Shown here: positions 51,452 through 60,436 of the stretch, one piece after another
How positions within the stretch are numbered: position 1 is the first letter of the stretch
Layout: every line of letters starts with the position of its first letter
Assembly: GCF_002261475.1 (NCBI RefSeq)
Contig: NZ_NEVN01000007.1
Coordinates: 248,001 to 312,000 of the forward strand
DNA length: 64,000 nucleotides
Direction: 5' to 3'
Origin: Bordetella genomosp. 5
Lineage (GTDB): Bacteria > Pseudomonadota > Gammaproteobacteria > Burkholderiales > Burkholderiaceae_B
The notes under the pieces: model-generated
The model's input: the letters and a program-made list of their open reading frames with translations, nothing else
Databases searched by the model: none
Told to the model about the DNA's origin: nothing
Program-made: the position numbers and the translations under genes

Positions 51452-52531
51452 ATGGCTTTTCTCAGACTGGAGCACGTCTCCAAGTACTACGGCGACCTGT
51501 GCGTGGTCTCCGACATGAACCTGAGCGTGGAGCAGGGAGAATTCGTCTCGCTGCTCGGGCCCTCGGGCTGCGGCAAGACCACAACGCTGCAAATGATCGC
51601 GGGCTTCGCGGACGTCACGCGCGGTGCCATCACCCTGGCCGGACGCGACATCACGCACGCCAAAGCCAATACGCGCGGACTGGGCATCGTGTTCCAGAGC
51701 TACGCCCTCTTCCCCCACATGACCGTGCAGGACAACGTGGCCTTCGGCCTGGCGATGCGCAAAGTGGGACGCGCCGAGCGCGACGCCCGCACGCGGGACG
51801 CGCTGGCGATGGTGCGGCTCGACAAACATGCCGAGCGCTATCCCCGCGAGCTCTCCGGCGGACAACGGCAACGCGTGGCCCTCGCGCGCGCGCTCGTCAT
51901 CCGGCCGCCGGTGCTGCTGCTCGACGAACCCCTGTCCAATCTCGACGCACAGCTGCGCGAGGAAATGCAGTTCGAATTGCGCGATATCCAGCGCAAGACC
52001 GGCACCACCACGATCATGGTCACGCACGATCAGGCCGAAGCGCTCTCGATCAGCGATCGCGTGGTCGTGATGCAGGAAGGCCGCGCGACCCAGATCGATG
52101 CGCCCTACCGCATGTACGAGCATCCGGAGACCCACTTCATCTCGCGCTTCGTCGGCAAGACGAACATGCTCGACGGCACGGTCGATCGGATCGATGCCGA
52201 GGGCGCCGATGTGCGCGCCGGCACCCTGGCGCTGCGGGTGAGCGCGGCCGGCATGCGGCCGGGCAGCGTCCGCGCGGGCGACCGGGTGAGCGTGTCGCTG
52301 CGGCCCGAAAAGCTCGTGGCCGTGGCGCCGGGCGCGGGCAAGCTGGACGGCCGCGTCACGACCCGCTACTTCCTGGGCAGCCAATGGCAGTACGAGCTCG
52401 ACACCGCCGCCGGCCCCCTGCTGATGCTCGCGCCCAACGACGGGCGCGCGCCGCACGGCGATGGCGCGACCGTGGGCCTGGACTGGCCAGCCGAAATCGT
52501 GCGGGTGCTGCCCGCCGCCGCCGAGGCCTGA
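51452..52531 (+). CDS. ABC transporter ATP-binding protein, PotA type
   Basis: A 359-residue ATPase with Walker A GPSGCGKT (36-43), Q-loop FQSYALFPHMT, signature LSGGQRQRVALARAL, Walker B VLLLDEPLSNLD, and a C-terminal TOBE domain (about 280-355). Overall it matches the spermidine/putrescine and Fe(III)/2-aminoethylphosphonate class of importers (PotA-like). First gene of the operon; the next gene starts one base after its stop. Confidence 0.95.
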   Translation: MAFLRLEHVSKYYGDLCVVSDMNLSVEQGEFVSLLGPSGCGKTTTLQMIAGFADVTRGAITLAGRDITHAKANTRGLGIVFQSYALFPHMTVQDNVAFGLAMRKVGRAERDARTRDALAMVRLDKHAERYPRELSGGQRQRVALARALVIRPPVLLLDEPLSNLDAQLREEMQFELRDIQRKTGTTTIMVTHDQAEALSISDRVVVMQEGRATQIDAPYRMYEHPETHFISRFVGKTNMLDGTVDRIDAEGADVRAGTLALRVSAAGMRPGSVRAGDRVSVSLRPEKLVAVAPGAGKLDGRVTTRYFLGSQWQYELDTAAGPLLMLAPNDGRAPHGDGATVGLDWPAEIVRVLPAAAEA

Positions 52532-52532
52532 C

Positions 52533-53423
52533 ATGACCAGCCCCTCCCACACCCTGGCGGCGCCGGCCGCACCGCGGCCCCGCACCGATGGCGCCGCCGC
52601 CATTCTCGGTTCGATACCGCTGGCCCTGCTGTTCCTGACGATGGTGCTGACGCCGCTGGCGCTCACGCTGCTGCTGTCGTTCGCCCAGTTCGACTACAAC
52701 ACCGGCATCCAGCCGGGCTACACGCTCTCGCAATACGGCGAGGTGCTGACGGACTCGTACTTCCTCGAGATCTTCTGGCGCACGTTCTGGATCTCGGCGC
52801 TCACCACGCTGATCTGCGCGGCGATCGGGCTGCCCGAGGCCTACATCCTGAGCCGCATGCGCAAGCCCTGGCGCTCGATTTTCCTGCTGGTGGTGCTGTC
52901 GCCGCTGCTCATCTCGCTGGTGGTGCGCGCCTTCGGCTGGAGCCTGCTGCTCGGCCCGAATGGCCCGATCGGCGCAGCATCGGACGCGATGGGACTCGGC
53001 TCGCTGCTATACACGCCGACCGCGGTCATCATCGGCCTGGTGCACGTGATGCTGCCCTTCATGGTGATTCCGGTCTGGACCTCGCTGCAAAAGCTCGATC
53101 CGACCGTCGAACAGGCCGCCTATTCGCTCAACGCCTCGCGCACGCAAACCTTCCTGCGGGTGATCCTGCCGCAGGCCACGCCCGGTCTGCTGTCGGGCAG
53201 CCTGATCGTGTTCGGCCTCGCGGCAAGCTCGTTCGCCATCCCGGCGCTGCTGGGCGGACGCCGTCTCAAGATGGTGGCGACGATCGTGTACGACGAGTTC
53301 CTCACCGAGCTGAACTGGCCGCTGGGCGCCGCCATCGCCGTGCTGCTGCTGCTGGCCAATCTGATCATCATGCTGAGCTACAACCGCATCGTCGAGCGCA
53401 GCTATCGCCGCAGCCTGGGCTGA
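52533..53423 (+). CDS. ABC transporter permease, PotB type
   Basis: A 296-residue inner-membrane permease with six predicted helices and the EAA loop QAAYSLNASRTQTFLRVILPQATPG (written in part; it contacts the ATPase). LAPYxxR-like segments and LVVLSPLLISLVVRAFGW are characteristic of PotB/PhnU-like permeases. The start is the ATG at 52533, one base past the previous stop. Confidence 0.93.
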   Translation: MTSPSHTLAAPAAPRPRTDGAAAILGSIPLALLFLTMVLTPLALTLLLSFAQFDYNTGIQPGYTLSQYGEVLTDSYFLEIFWRTFWISALTTLICAAIGLPEAYILSRMRKPWRSIFLLVVLSPLLISLVVRAFGWSLLLGPNGPIGAASDAMGLGSLLYTPTAVIIGLVHVMLPFMVIPVWTSLQKLDPTVEQAAYSLNASRTQTFLRVILPQATPGLLSGSLIVFGLAASSFAIPALLGGRRLKMVATIVYDEFLTELNWPLGAAIAVLLLLANLIIMLSYNRIVERSYRRSLG

Positions 53424-53436
53424 GCCGGAGAATCCC

Positions 53437-54231
53437 ATGCAAAAGAACGGCGCCATCGCGCTCGCCTTCAACGCGCTGGTCGTGGCCTTCGTGCTGGCCC
53501 CGCTGGCCATCGTCTGCCTGGTGGCTTTCACGCCCGGCTCCACACTTTCGATTCCGACCACGGAGTTCTCGCTGCGCTGGTTCCGCGCGGTCTTCGCGCA
53601 CTCGGATTTCATGCAGGCGTTTCGCAATAGCCTGTGGCTGGCCTTCTGCGCGGCAAGCATCGCCTCGTGTCTGGCCGTGCCGGCCGCCATCGCGATCACG
53701 CGCTACCGCTTTCCGGGCCGCGACGTGCTCAACGGCCTGTTTCTTTCGCCGCTCATGATTCCGCATCTGGTGCTGGGGGTCGCGTTGCTGCGCTTCTTCG
53801 CGCTGATGGGGACCACGGGCAGCTTCGGCTGGCTGATCCTGGCGCACGTGGTGGTGATCACGCCATACGTGATGCGGCTGGTGATCGGCGCGCTGGTGGG
53901 CTTCGACCGCTCGATCGAACACGCGGCGCTGTCCCTGGGCGCGAGCCGCGCAACAGTGTTCTTCAAGGTCACCCTGCCGCTGATCCTGCCGGGCGTATCG
54001 GGCGGCTGGCTGCTCGCCTTCATCAACAGCTTCGACGAGCTGACGATGTCGATCTTCATCACCGCGCCCAGCACGGTGACGCTGCCCGTGCGCATGTACA
54101 TGTATGCGACCGAATCGATCGATCCGATGATGGCGGCGATTTCCGCGCTGGTCATCGCACTCACCGCCCTCACCATGCTGCTGCTCGACCGGGTCTATGG
54201 CCTGGACCGCGTGCTGGTCGGCCAGAAGTGA
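53437..54231 (+). CDS. ABC transporter permease, PotC type
   Basis: A 264-residue permease with six predicted helices, pairing with the preceding PotB-like protein. EFSLRWFRAVF near the start and the EAA loop HAALSLGASRATVFFKVTLP are PotC hallmarks, and FDELTMSIFITAP matches PotC-type helix 5. The gap to the previous gene is 13 bases with a GGAG site. Confidence 0.94.
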   Translation: MQKNGAIALAFNALVVAFVLAPLAIVCLVAFTPGSTLSIPTTEFSLRWFRAVFAHSDFMQAFRNSLWLAFCAASIASCLAVPAAIAITRYRFPGRDVLNGLFLSPLMIPHLVLGVALLRFFALMGTTGSFGWLILAHVVVITPYVMRLVIGALVGFDRSIEHAALSLGASRATVFFKVTLPLILPGVSGGWLLAFINSFDELTMSIFITAPSTVTLPVRMYMYATESIDPMMAAISALVIALTALTMLLLDRVYGLDRVLVGQK

Positions 54232-54274
54232 TCGCACCTCATCCCATCAGGCAACCCCGGAGACCGGCAGCATC

Positions 54275-54568
54275 ATGCCCTTGCTCAAACGCGTGGCCGA
54301 AATCGACCGGCCGGCGCTGACTTTCATGCTCGACGGCGAACCCGTCACGGCACTCGCCGGCGACACGCTGCTGACCGCCGTGCTCACCCACGGTGAGCGG
54401 CTGCGCCGCTCGGAGTTCAGCGGCGCGCCGCGTGCCGGATTCTGCATGATGGGGGCCTGCCAGGACTGCTGGATGCAGCTGGAGGACGGCACGCGCGTGC
54501 GCGCCTGCTCGACGCCGGTACTCGCCGGCATGCGTGTGCGGACCCGCCCGCTGACGGAGACGCCATGA
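54275..54568 (+). CDS. [2Fe-2S] subunit of an HcnABC-like dehydrogenase
   Basis: A 97-residue ferredoxin-like protein with cysteines at 57, 62, 65 and 78 (GFCMMGACQDCW, then RAC), the plant-type [2Fe-2S] pattern CxxxxCxxC...C. Homologues are HcnA of cyanide synthase, OoxX-type subunits of octopine/nopaline oxidase and the small subunit of D-hydroxyproline dehydrogenase. It overlaps the next gene by four bases, so the three subunits are made together. Confidence 0.9.
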   Translation: MPLLKRVAEIDRPALTFMLDGEPVTALAGDTLLTAVLTHGERLRRSEFSGAPRAGFCMMGACQDCWMQLEDGTRVRACSTPVLAGMRVRTRPLTETP

Positions 54569-55953
54569 GCCCGGCACTATCGCCTGTCATCGTGGGCGCG
54601 GGACCGGCCGGTGTGCGCGCGGCCCAGACCCTGGCGAACGCGGGACTGCGCCCCATCGTGATCGACGAGGCCCCGCGCGCCGGTGGACAGATCTACCGGC
54701 AGCCTCCGCCCGGATTCGTGCGCGACAAGCGCGCGTTGTACGGCTCGGAGCATCGCAAGGCCGACGCCGTGCATCGCGCCATGGAGGGCCTCGCGGCACG
54801 CATCGACTATCGCCCCGGCACGCTGGTATGGAACGGCGAGGACGGCATGCTCGACCTCATCCGCGACGGCGTGGGCAGCGAACTGCCGTATCGGCACCTC
54901 ATCATCGCCACGGGCGCGACCGACCGCGTGCTGCCGTTTCCGGGCTGGCTCACGCCCGGCGTCTACACGCTCGGCGGAGCGCAGGTGGCCCTCAAGTATC
55001 AGGGCTGTGCCATCGGCGAAGCGGTGGTGTTTCTGGGCACCGGCCCCCTGCTCTACCTCGTGGCCTATCAATACGCCCGCGCCGGCGCGCATGTCGCCGC
55101 CGTGCTCGACACGGCCGGCGCGGCGGACCGCATGCGCGGTCTGCCCGGCATGCTCGCCGCGCCCCTGCTGCTGGCCCGGGGCATGTATTACATGGCGTGG
55201 CTGCGCGCGCATGGCGTGCCATTGCACGGCGGCGTGAGGCCGCTGCGCGTGCTGGGCGCGGATCGCGTCGCCGGCCTGGTCTGGCAGGATGCGGCCGGCC
55301 GGCAACACCAGACCGACTGCGATGCCGTGGGCTACGGCCTCGCGCTGCGCGCCGAGACGCAGCTGGCCGCGCTGACCGGCTGCGAGTTCGACTTCAACGA
55401 GCGCGACCGCAACTGGCTGCCGCGCCGCGATGCCGCGGGCCGCAGCTCCGCGGCAGGCGTTTATCTGGCCGGTGACTGTGCCGGCATCGCCGGCGCCGAC
55501 GCCGCGGAAATAGCGGGTGAACGCGCCGCACTGGCGGTGCTGCAGGACGCTGGGCTGCCCTTCGATTCGCGCCGCGCCGCCGCCCTGGAGCGGCGTCTGG
55601 CCCGAATCAGCCGGATCCGCGATGCCCTGGAACGCGCCTTTCCCTTCCCGGCCGACTGGGCCCGCGAGATCGACGACGAGGTGGTGCTGTGCCGCTGCGA
55701 GGAGATCACGGCCGGAACGCTGCGCGCCGCCGCGGCCAGCGGCGCCGCGCGCGAGATGAACCGCTTGAAGGCGCTGACCCGCGTGGGCATGGGCCGCTGC
55801 CAGGGCCGGATGTGCGGCGCCGGCGCCGCCGAGGTGCTGGCCCATGCGCTGGGCGTGGCCCCCGGCGCGGTGGGCCGCCTGCGCAATCAGCCGCCAATCA
55901 AGCCGATTCCGATCACGTTCGTGGCGCCGCCCGCGGCGGAGCAATCACGATGA
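54565..55953 (+). CDS. HcnB/OoxA-like FAD-NAD(P) oxidoreductase subunit
   Basis: A 462-residue flavoprotein. It has an FAD motif (VIVGAGPAGVRAAQTL), a second nucleotide-binding motif (AVVFLGTGPLLYLVAYQYARAG), and a C-terminal BFD-like [2Fe-2S] domain with LCRCEE and GRCQGRMCG. This layout is that of the alpha subunit of opine oxidases, D-hydroxyproline dehydrogenase and cyanide synthase. It overlaps its partners at both ends by four bases. Confidence 0.93.
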   Translation: MSPALSPVIVGAGPAGVRAAQTLANAGLRPIVIDEAPRAGGQIYRQPPPGFVRDKRALYGSEHRKADAVHRAMEGLAARIDYRPGTLVWNGEDGMLDLIRDGVGSELPYRHLIIATGATDRVLPFPGWLTPGVYTLGGAQVALKYQGCAIGEAVVFLGTGPLLYLVAYQYARAGAHVAAVLDTAGAADRMRGLPGMLAAPLLLARGMYYMAWLRAHGVPLHGGVRPLRVLGADRVAGLVWQDAAGRQHQTDCDAVGYGLALRAETQLAALTGCEFDFNERDRNWLPRRDAAGRSSAAGVYLAGDCAGIAGADAAEIAGERAALAVLQDAGLPFDSRRAAALERRLARISRIRDALERAFPFPADWAREIDDEVVLCRCEEITAGTLRAAAASGAAREMNRLKALTRVGMGRCQGRMCGAGAAEVLAHALGVAPGAVGRLRNQPPIKPIPITFVAPPAAEQSR

Positions 55954-57134
55954 ACCGCCCCGAGAACGCGCCACGGAACACCGAGGTCGTCATCATCGGC
56001 GGCGGCATCGTCGGCGCGAGCGCCGCGCTGTTCCTGCGCCGCCGCGGCGTCGACGTGACCTTGCTGGACATGGGGGCGTGCGGCGCCAAGGCCAGCGGCG
56101 TGAATTACGGCGGCGTGCGCCGCCAGGGCCGGCCGCTGTCGCAGATGCCGCTCACCGCCCGCGCGCACGAACTCTGGCAGCAACTGCCCGCGCTGATCGG
56201 CACCGACGGCGAATATGTTCGCAGCGGCCATCTGAAGCTGGCGCGCACCGAGGCCGACCTGCACGCGCTCGAACAGTATCGCGACGCCACCCGCGGCTAC
56301 CGCATGAATCTGCAGCTGATCGGCACGAATGAGCTGCGCCGCCGCTTCGGCTGGCTGAGCGCCGATCTGGCCGGCGCATCGCTCTGCCCCGACGACGGCC
56401 ACGCCAACCCGCGACTCGTATCGCCCGCGTTCGCGCAGGCCGCCGCCGCGGCCGGCGCATGCATCCTCGAAAACACGCGGGTCACGCGCGCCACGCATGA
56501 CGGCCAGCGCTTCGAGGTCGAGACCGAACAGGGCCCGCGCGTCCGCGCCCGTTACCTGCTCAACTGCGCCGGGGCCTGGGCGGGCGACATCGCCGCCGGC
56601 TTCGGCGAACCCGTGCCCGAAGATGTCATCCATCCGCTCATGATGGTGACCGAGCCGTTGCCGCAGTTCATGGCCGTGAGCCTCGGCATGCAGGGCGGCG
56701 GCATCTACGCGCGCCAGGTCGACCGCGGCAACTGCGTGATCGGTGGCGGACGTGGCGTGATGCAGCCCGATGGCTACGCACGTCCCGCGCGCAGCGCCCT
56801 GCCCGCCCTGCTCGCCAGGGCCGCCGAGCTGTTGCCGCCGCTGCGCGGCGCGCACGTCATCCGGTTCTGGACGGGCGTGGAAGGCAGCATGCCTGACCAC
56901 AACCCCGTGCTGGGCCCGAGCCGGCGCGTGCCCGGCCTGATCCATGCCTTCGGCCTCTCGGGCGCGGGCTTTCAGGTCGGCCCCGCGATCGGCGAGATCC
57001 TTTCTGAATTGGTCGTCGATGGCACGTCGACCATCCCTATCGACGCATTTGGCGTCGAACGATACGCGGTCCCCGCTCATGAGGCCGCGCATCGATCCGA
57101 GCTTTCTCGTGAGCAATCGCTGGAGTCAACATGA
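55950..57134 (+). CDS. HcnC/OoxB-like FAD-dependent amine/amino acid oxidase subunit
   Basis: A 394-residue DAO-family flavoprotein with EVVIIGGGIVGASAALFLRR near the N-terminus, ASGVNYGGVRRQGR, and the C-terminal GLSGAGFQVGPAIGE FAD contact. It is the likely catalytic subunit that oxidises a C-N bond of an amino or imino acid. Start ATG at 55950 overlaps the previous stop, and its own stop overlaps the binding-protein start. Confidence 0.93.
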   Translation: MNRPENAPRNTEVVIIGGGIVGASAALFLRRRGVDVTLLDMGACGAKASGVNYGGVRRQGRPLSQMPLTARAHELWQQLPALIGTDGEYVRSGHLKLARTEADLHALEQYRDATRGYRMNLQLIGTNELRRRFGWLSADLAGASLCPDDGHANPRLVSPAFAQAAAAAGACILENTRVTRATHDGQRFEVETEQGPRVRARYLLNCAGAWAGDIAAGFGEPVPEDVIHPLMMVTEPLPQFMAVSLGMQGGGIYARQVDRGNCVIGGGRGVMQPDGYARPARSALPALLARAAELLPPLRGAHVIRFWTGVEGSMPDHNPVLGPSRRVPGLIHAFGLSGAGFQVGPAIGEILSELVVDGTSTIPIDAFGVERYAVPAHEAAHRSELSREQSLEST

Positions 57135-58204
57135 TCAATCGGAATCGCGGCGCACAACAGCGCGTCAAAAAAATCGGGGGTTGGGTCGCGGGCGCACTGA
57201 TGCTGGCAGCCTCGGCCGGGGCCGTCGCGCAGCAGAAGACGCTGTACGTGGGCATGAATGGCGGCGACATGGAACGCGCCTTCACGCAGCACGTATTCCC
57301 GGCATTCGAGAAGGCCAACAACGTGAAGATCGTGGTGGTGCCCGGCACCTCCACCGACGTGCTGGCCAAGGCCCAGGCCTACAAGGACAAGCCGCAGATG
57401 CACCTGATGTTCCTCGATGACGGCGTGATGGCGCGCGCGATCTCGATGGGCCTGTGCCAGAAAATGGACGACGCGCCGGTCTTCCAGGATCTGTACCCCA
57501 CCGCCATCATGAAGGACCGCATGGCCGCCGGTATCGACATCGGCATGACCGGCCTGGGCTACAACACCAAGATCTTCGCCGACAAGGGCTGGGCCCCGCC
57601 CACCTCCTGGATGGACCTGGCGGATCCCAAGTACAAGGGCAAGGTCGTGTTCCAGTCGGCATCGGGCAGCACGTTCGGCCTGCACGCCTTTTTGATGTAC
57701 AACCGCATCCTGGGCGGCGACGACAAGAATCCGGAGCCCGGCTTCAAGAAGTGGAGCGACACGATCGGCCCCAACGTGCTCGAGTACATTCCGAACTCGG
57801 CCAAGCTGGCGGAGATGATCCAGGGCGGCGAGGCGGCGATCTTCCCGCTCACGCCGACCGCGATCGCGCGTCTCAAGAAACGCGACATTCCGGTCGAGTA
57901 TGCGCAGCCCAAGGAAGGCTCCGTGATCCTCATGGTGGGTGAGTGCGTGATCGCCAACAACACCGAGCCGGCCCTGTCGCAGAAGCTCGCGCAGTACCTG
58001 CTGTCGCCCGAGGCACAGAAGGCCGCGCTGGAGTTCGGCGGTCACTTCCCGTCCAACCGCAAGGTCCAGGCCGACGCCGCCAATGCCGCCACGCTCAAGC
58101 AGTTCCAGGGCTATATGGAAAGCGCGAAGGTGCTGGACTGGGACGTGATCAACGCCAGCCGTCCGGCCTTCAACGCGCGCTGGAACCGCACGGTCGAACG
58201 CTGA
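57131..58204 (+). CDS. ABC transporter periplasmic substrate-binding protein, PotD type
   Basis: A 357-residue periplasmic protein with a signal peptide (cleavage near VAQ-QK) and the SBP_bac_8 layout: [39 protein letters not shown], and the [12 protein letters not shown] hinge. It delivers the ligand to the two permeases upstream. Oddly, it is encoded after the dehydrogenase subunits instead of beside the permeases, which ties transport and oxidation to one substrate. A GC-rich hairpin follows. Confidence 0.93.
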   Translation: MINRNRGAQQRVKKIGGWVAGALMLAASAGAVAQQKTLYVGMNGGDMERAFTQHVFPAFEKANNVKIVVVPGTSTDVLAKAQAYKDKPQMHLMFLDDGVMARAISMGLCQKMDDAPVFQDLYPTAIMKDRMAAGIDIGMTGLGYNTKIFADKGWAPPTSWMDLADPKYKGKVVFQSASGSTFGLHAFLMYNRILGGDDKNPEPGFKKWSDTIGPNVLEYIPNSAKLAEMIQGGEAAIFPLTPTAIARLKKRDIPVEYAQPKEGSVILMVGECVIANNTEPALSQKLAQYLLSPEAQKAALEFGGHFPSNRKVQADAANAATLKQFQGYMESAKVLDWDVINASRPAFNARWNRTVER

Positions 58205-58210
58205 AAGCCC

Positions 58211-58254
58211 GCGGCCGGTGTCGACGCCGCGTTGGGCGGCGCGGCGCCGGCCGC
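58211..58254 (+). other. GC-rich hairpin after the binding-protein gene
   Basis: GCGGCCGG (58211-58218) pairs with CCGGCCGC (58247-58254), with an inner CGCCGC/GCGGCG pair. No T-run follows. Such structures often shield the abundant binding-protein mRNA or partly reduce read-through into downstream genes. Confidence 0.5.
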
Positions 58255-58329
58255 GCCAGCGGGATCGCGTGGTTGCGCGGCGCGGCTGCGCCGCCCCCTT
58301 CATTCTTTTCAAGCAACAAGGAAGTCGTT

Positions 58330-59109
58330 ATGAGCAGCACCCAGTTTCACTTCGAGGGCAAGGTCGCCGTGGTCACGGGCGGCGCGCAGGGCATCGGCGC
58401 CGCGTGCGTGCGGGCCCTGGCCCGCGCCGGCGCCACCGTCTGCATCTGGGACGTGGCGGACGCGCCCGGCGAGGCCCTCGCGCGTGAACTGGACGGCGCC
58501 GGCACGCGCGTGCATTACCAGCGCTGCGACGTGTCCAGCAAAGCCGACGTCGACGCAGCGCTGGCGCAAACGCTCGCGCAGTGCGGGCGGGTCGACCAGC
58601 TCGTCAACAACGCCGGCATCGTGCGCCCCTGCGATTTTCTCGACATCACCGAAGCCGATTGGGATCTCGTGATGGGCGTGAACCTCAAGGGCGCCTTTCT
58701 GGTGGGCCAGGCCGTGGCCCGCGCCATGGCCGGCGCCGAAGGCGGCGCGATCGTGCACATGAGCTCGGTGAATGCCGTCATGGCCATCCCGACCATCGCG
58801 TCGTACAACGCCAGCAAGGGCGGCATCGCCCAGCTCACGCGCGCGATGGCGCTCGCGCTGATCGACCGCGGCATCCGCGTGAACGCGGTGGCACCCGGCA
58901 CGATCGCCACCGAGCTCGCGCAGAACGCCGTGATGTCCGATCCGGCCGGCCGCGCGCGCCTGTTGAGCCGCACCCCCATGCGCCGTCTCGGCGAACCCGC
59001 CGAAGTCGCCGATGCCGTGCTCTATCTGCTGAGCGACGCCTCCAGCTACATCACGGGCGAGACGCTCTTCGTCGACGGCGGCCGCCTGGCGCTGAACTAC
59101 ACGGTCTGA
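58330..59109 (+). CDS. Short-chain dehydrogenase/reductase
   Basis: A 259-residue classical SDR with [19 protein letters not shown] (NAD(P) binding), NNAGIVRP, the catalytic Ser in HMSSVNA and YNASK, and the C-terminal [17 protein letters not shown] lies five bases before the start. It probably acts on a hydroxylated product of the HcnABC-like enzyme, but the substrate is not identifiable. Confidence 0.93.
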   Translation: MSSTQFHFEGKVAVVTGGAQGIGAACVRALARAGATVCIWDVADAPGEALARELDGAGTRVHYQRCDVSSKADVDAALAQTLAQCGRVDQLVNNAGIVRPCDFLDITEADWDLVMGVNLKGAFLVGQAVARAMAGAEGGAIVHMSSVNAVMAIPTIASYNASKGGIAQLTRAMALALIDRGIRVNAVAPGTIATELAQNAVMSDPAGRARLLSRTPMRRLGEPAEVADAVLYLLSDASSYITGETLFVDGGRLALNYTV

Positions 59110-59111
59110 GC

Positions 59112-60050
59112 ATGCGCATCGCGATCGCTTCCGGCGGCCCGGCCGCCCTGCCCGAGTGGCAGGCACATTTCCAGGCGTTCGACCCCGCCATCGAGGTGCT
59201 GGGCTGGGAAGCGGCGCAAGCCGATCCGGCCGGCGTGCGCTATGCGCTGGTGTGGCAGCCCCCGCACGGCGGGCTGGCCGCGCTGCCCGATCTGCGCCTC
59301 ATCATCAGCGCCGGCGCGGGTGTGGACGGCATTCTCGACGACCCGCTGCGCCCGGCCCACCTGCCGATCGCGCGCATGATCACCGACAGCACGCCCGACG
59401 TGATGGCCGAATACGTGCTGAGCGCGGCCCTGATGCTGTTGCGCGAGGGGCGCCGCATGGCGCTGAACCAGGCCGAACGGCGCTGGGAAATCCTGCCCGC
59501 GCCGCGGCGCATGCAGGACACGCGCGTGGGCGTCATGGGCCTCGGGCAGCTGGGCAAGGCGAGCGCGCTGCTGCTCGCGCGGGCCGGGTTCCCGGTCTCG
59601 GGCTGGTCCCGTACGCCCACCGAACTGCCCGGCGTGCGCACGCATGCCGGCGCGGCGGGCTTCGATGCCTTTCTGGCCGACACCGACATCCTGGTGTGCC
59701 TGCTCCCCGCCACGCCCGCCACCCAGGGCATCCTGGGCGCGCGCACCTTCGAGCGCCTGCCCGCCGGCGCCGCGGTCATCAACGTGGGCCGAGGCAGTCA
59801 CCTCGACGAGCCTGCCCTGCTGGCCGCGCTCGACGCAGGCCGGCTCTCGGGCGCGGTGCTCGACGTGTTCGAGACCGAGCCCCTGCCGGCCGCGTCGCCG
59901 CTCTGGTCGCACCCGGCCATCATCGTCACGCCGCATTACGGCGCGACGCCGTCGCGGCGCGATCGTGCGCAGCACGCCGTGCAGTTGATCCACCTCGCCG
60001 AGCGGGGCCAGCCGCTGCCGCATCTGTACGACGCCGCCCGCGGCTATTGA
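59112..60050 (+). CDS. D-isomer-specific 2-hydroxyacid dehydrogenase (GhrA-like)
   Basis: A 312-residue NAD(P)H enzyme with VGVMGLGQLGKASALLLARAG (nucleotide binding), INVGRGSHLDE (catalytic Arg region), VLDVFETEPLP (Glu) and VTPHYGA (His), the conserved active-site set. It resembles the GhrA branch, which reduces glyoxylate and hydroxypyruvate. Oxidative deamination of a glycine- or opine-like substrate releases glyoxylate or another 2-oxoacid, so this gene could reduce the product. It starts two bases after the SDR stop. Confidence 0.92.
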   Translation: MRIAIASGGPAALPEWQAHFQAFDPAIEVLGWEAAQADPAGVRYALVWQPPHGGLAALPDLRLIISAGAGVDGILDDPLRPAHLPIARMITDSTPDVMAEYVLSAALMLLREGRRMALNQAERRWEILPAPRRMQDTRVGVMGLGQLGKASALLLARAGFPVSGWSRTPTELPGVRTHAGAAGFDAFLADTDILVCLLPATPATQGILGARTFERLPAGAAVINVGRGSHLDEPALLAALDAGRLSGAVLDVFETEPLPAASPLWSHPAIIVTPHYGATPSRRDRAQHAVQLIHLAERGQPLPHLYDAARGY

Positions 60051-60097
60051 GGCGGGCTTGCGGGATAATGGCTGCCTCATCACTCGCGAGCACAACC

Positions 60098-60433
60098 ATG
60101 GAATGGCATCTCTACCGCACGGCCCCGATCGACGTGGGCTGGGATTTTCTGCTGACACTGGCGGAGGCCTTCGCGCTGCTCGAAACCGCCGAGGCGCGCG
60201 AAGAGCCGCTGGGCATCGACCACGATCTGTTGCGCGCGCAATTCAATGAGGTGCAGGAGCGCGCCGAGCAGCTCGGCTGGGAGGGCGATTTCCGCACCGA
60301 GCCGCACGTGCTCATGCTGCCCGACCCGGCGCAGGGCCGGCTCGCGCCCGGCTTCGTCTGGAAACAGGACAACGGCGGCCTGTGCTTCGTGGCCTCGCCG
60401 ATCGCCCTGCCCTGGCTCGATCAGCCGGCCTGA
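60098..60433 (+). CDS. Hypothetical protein, 111 residues
   Basis: A small acidic, soluble protein (MEWHLYRTAPIDVGWDFL start, VLMLPDPAQGRLAPGFVWKQDNGG in the second half) with no signal peptide or membrane helix. The codon pattern matches the neighbouring genes, and an independent start is plausible at 60098. I do not recognise a family. It lies 47 bases after the hydroxyacid dehydrogenase and is convergent with the diguanylate cyclase gene (3-base gap). Confidence 0.75.
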   Translation: MEWHLYRTAPIDVGWDFLLTLAEAFALLETAEAREEPLGIDHDLLRAQFNEVQERAEQLGWEGDFRTEPHVLMLPDPAQGRLAPGFVWKQDNGGLCFVASPIALPWLDQPA

Positions 60434-60436
60434 CGC

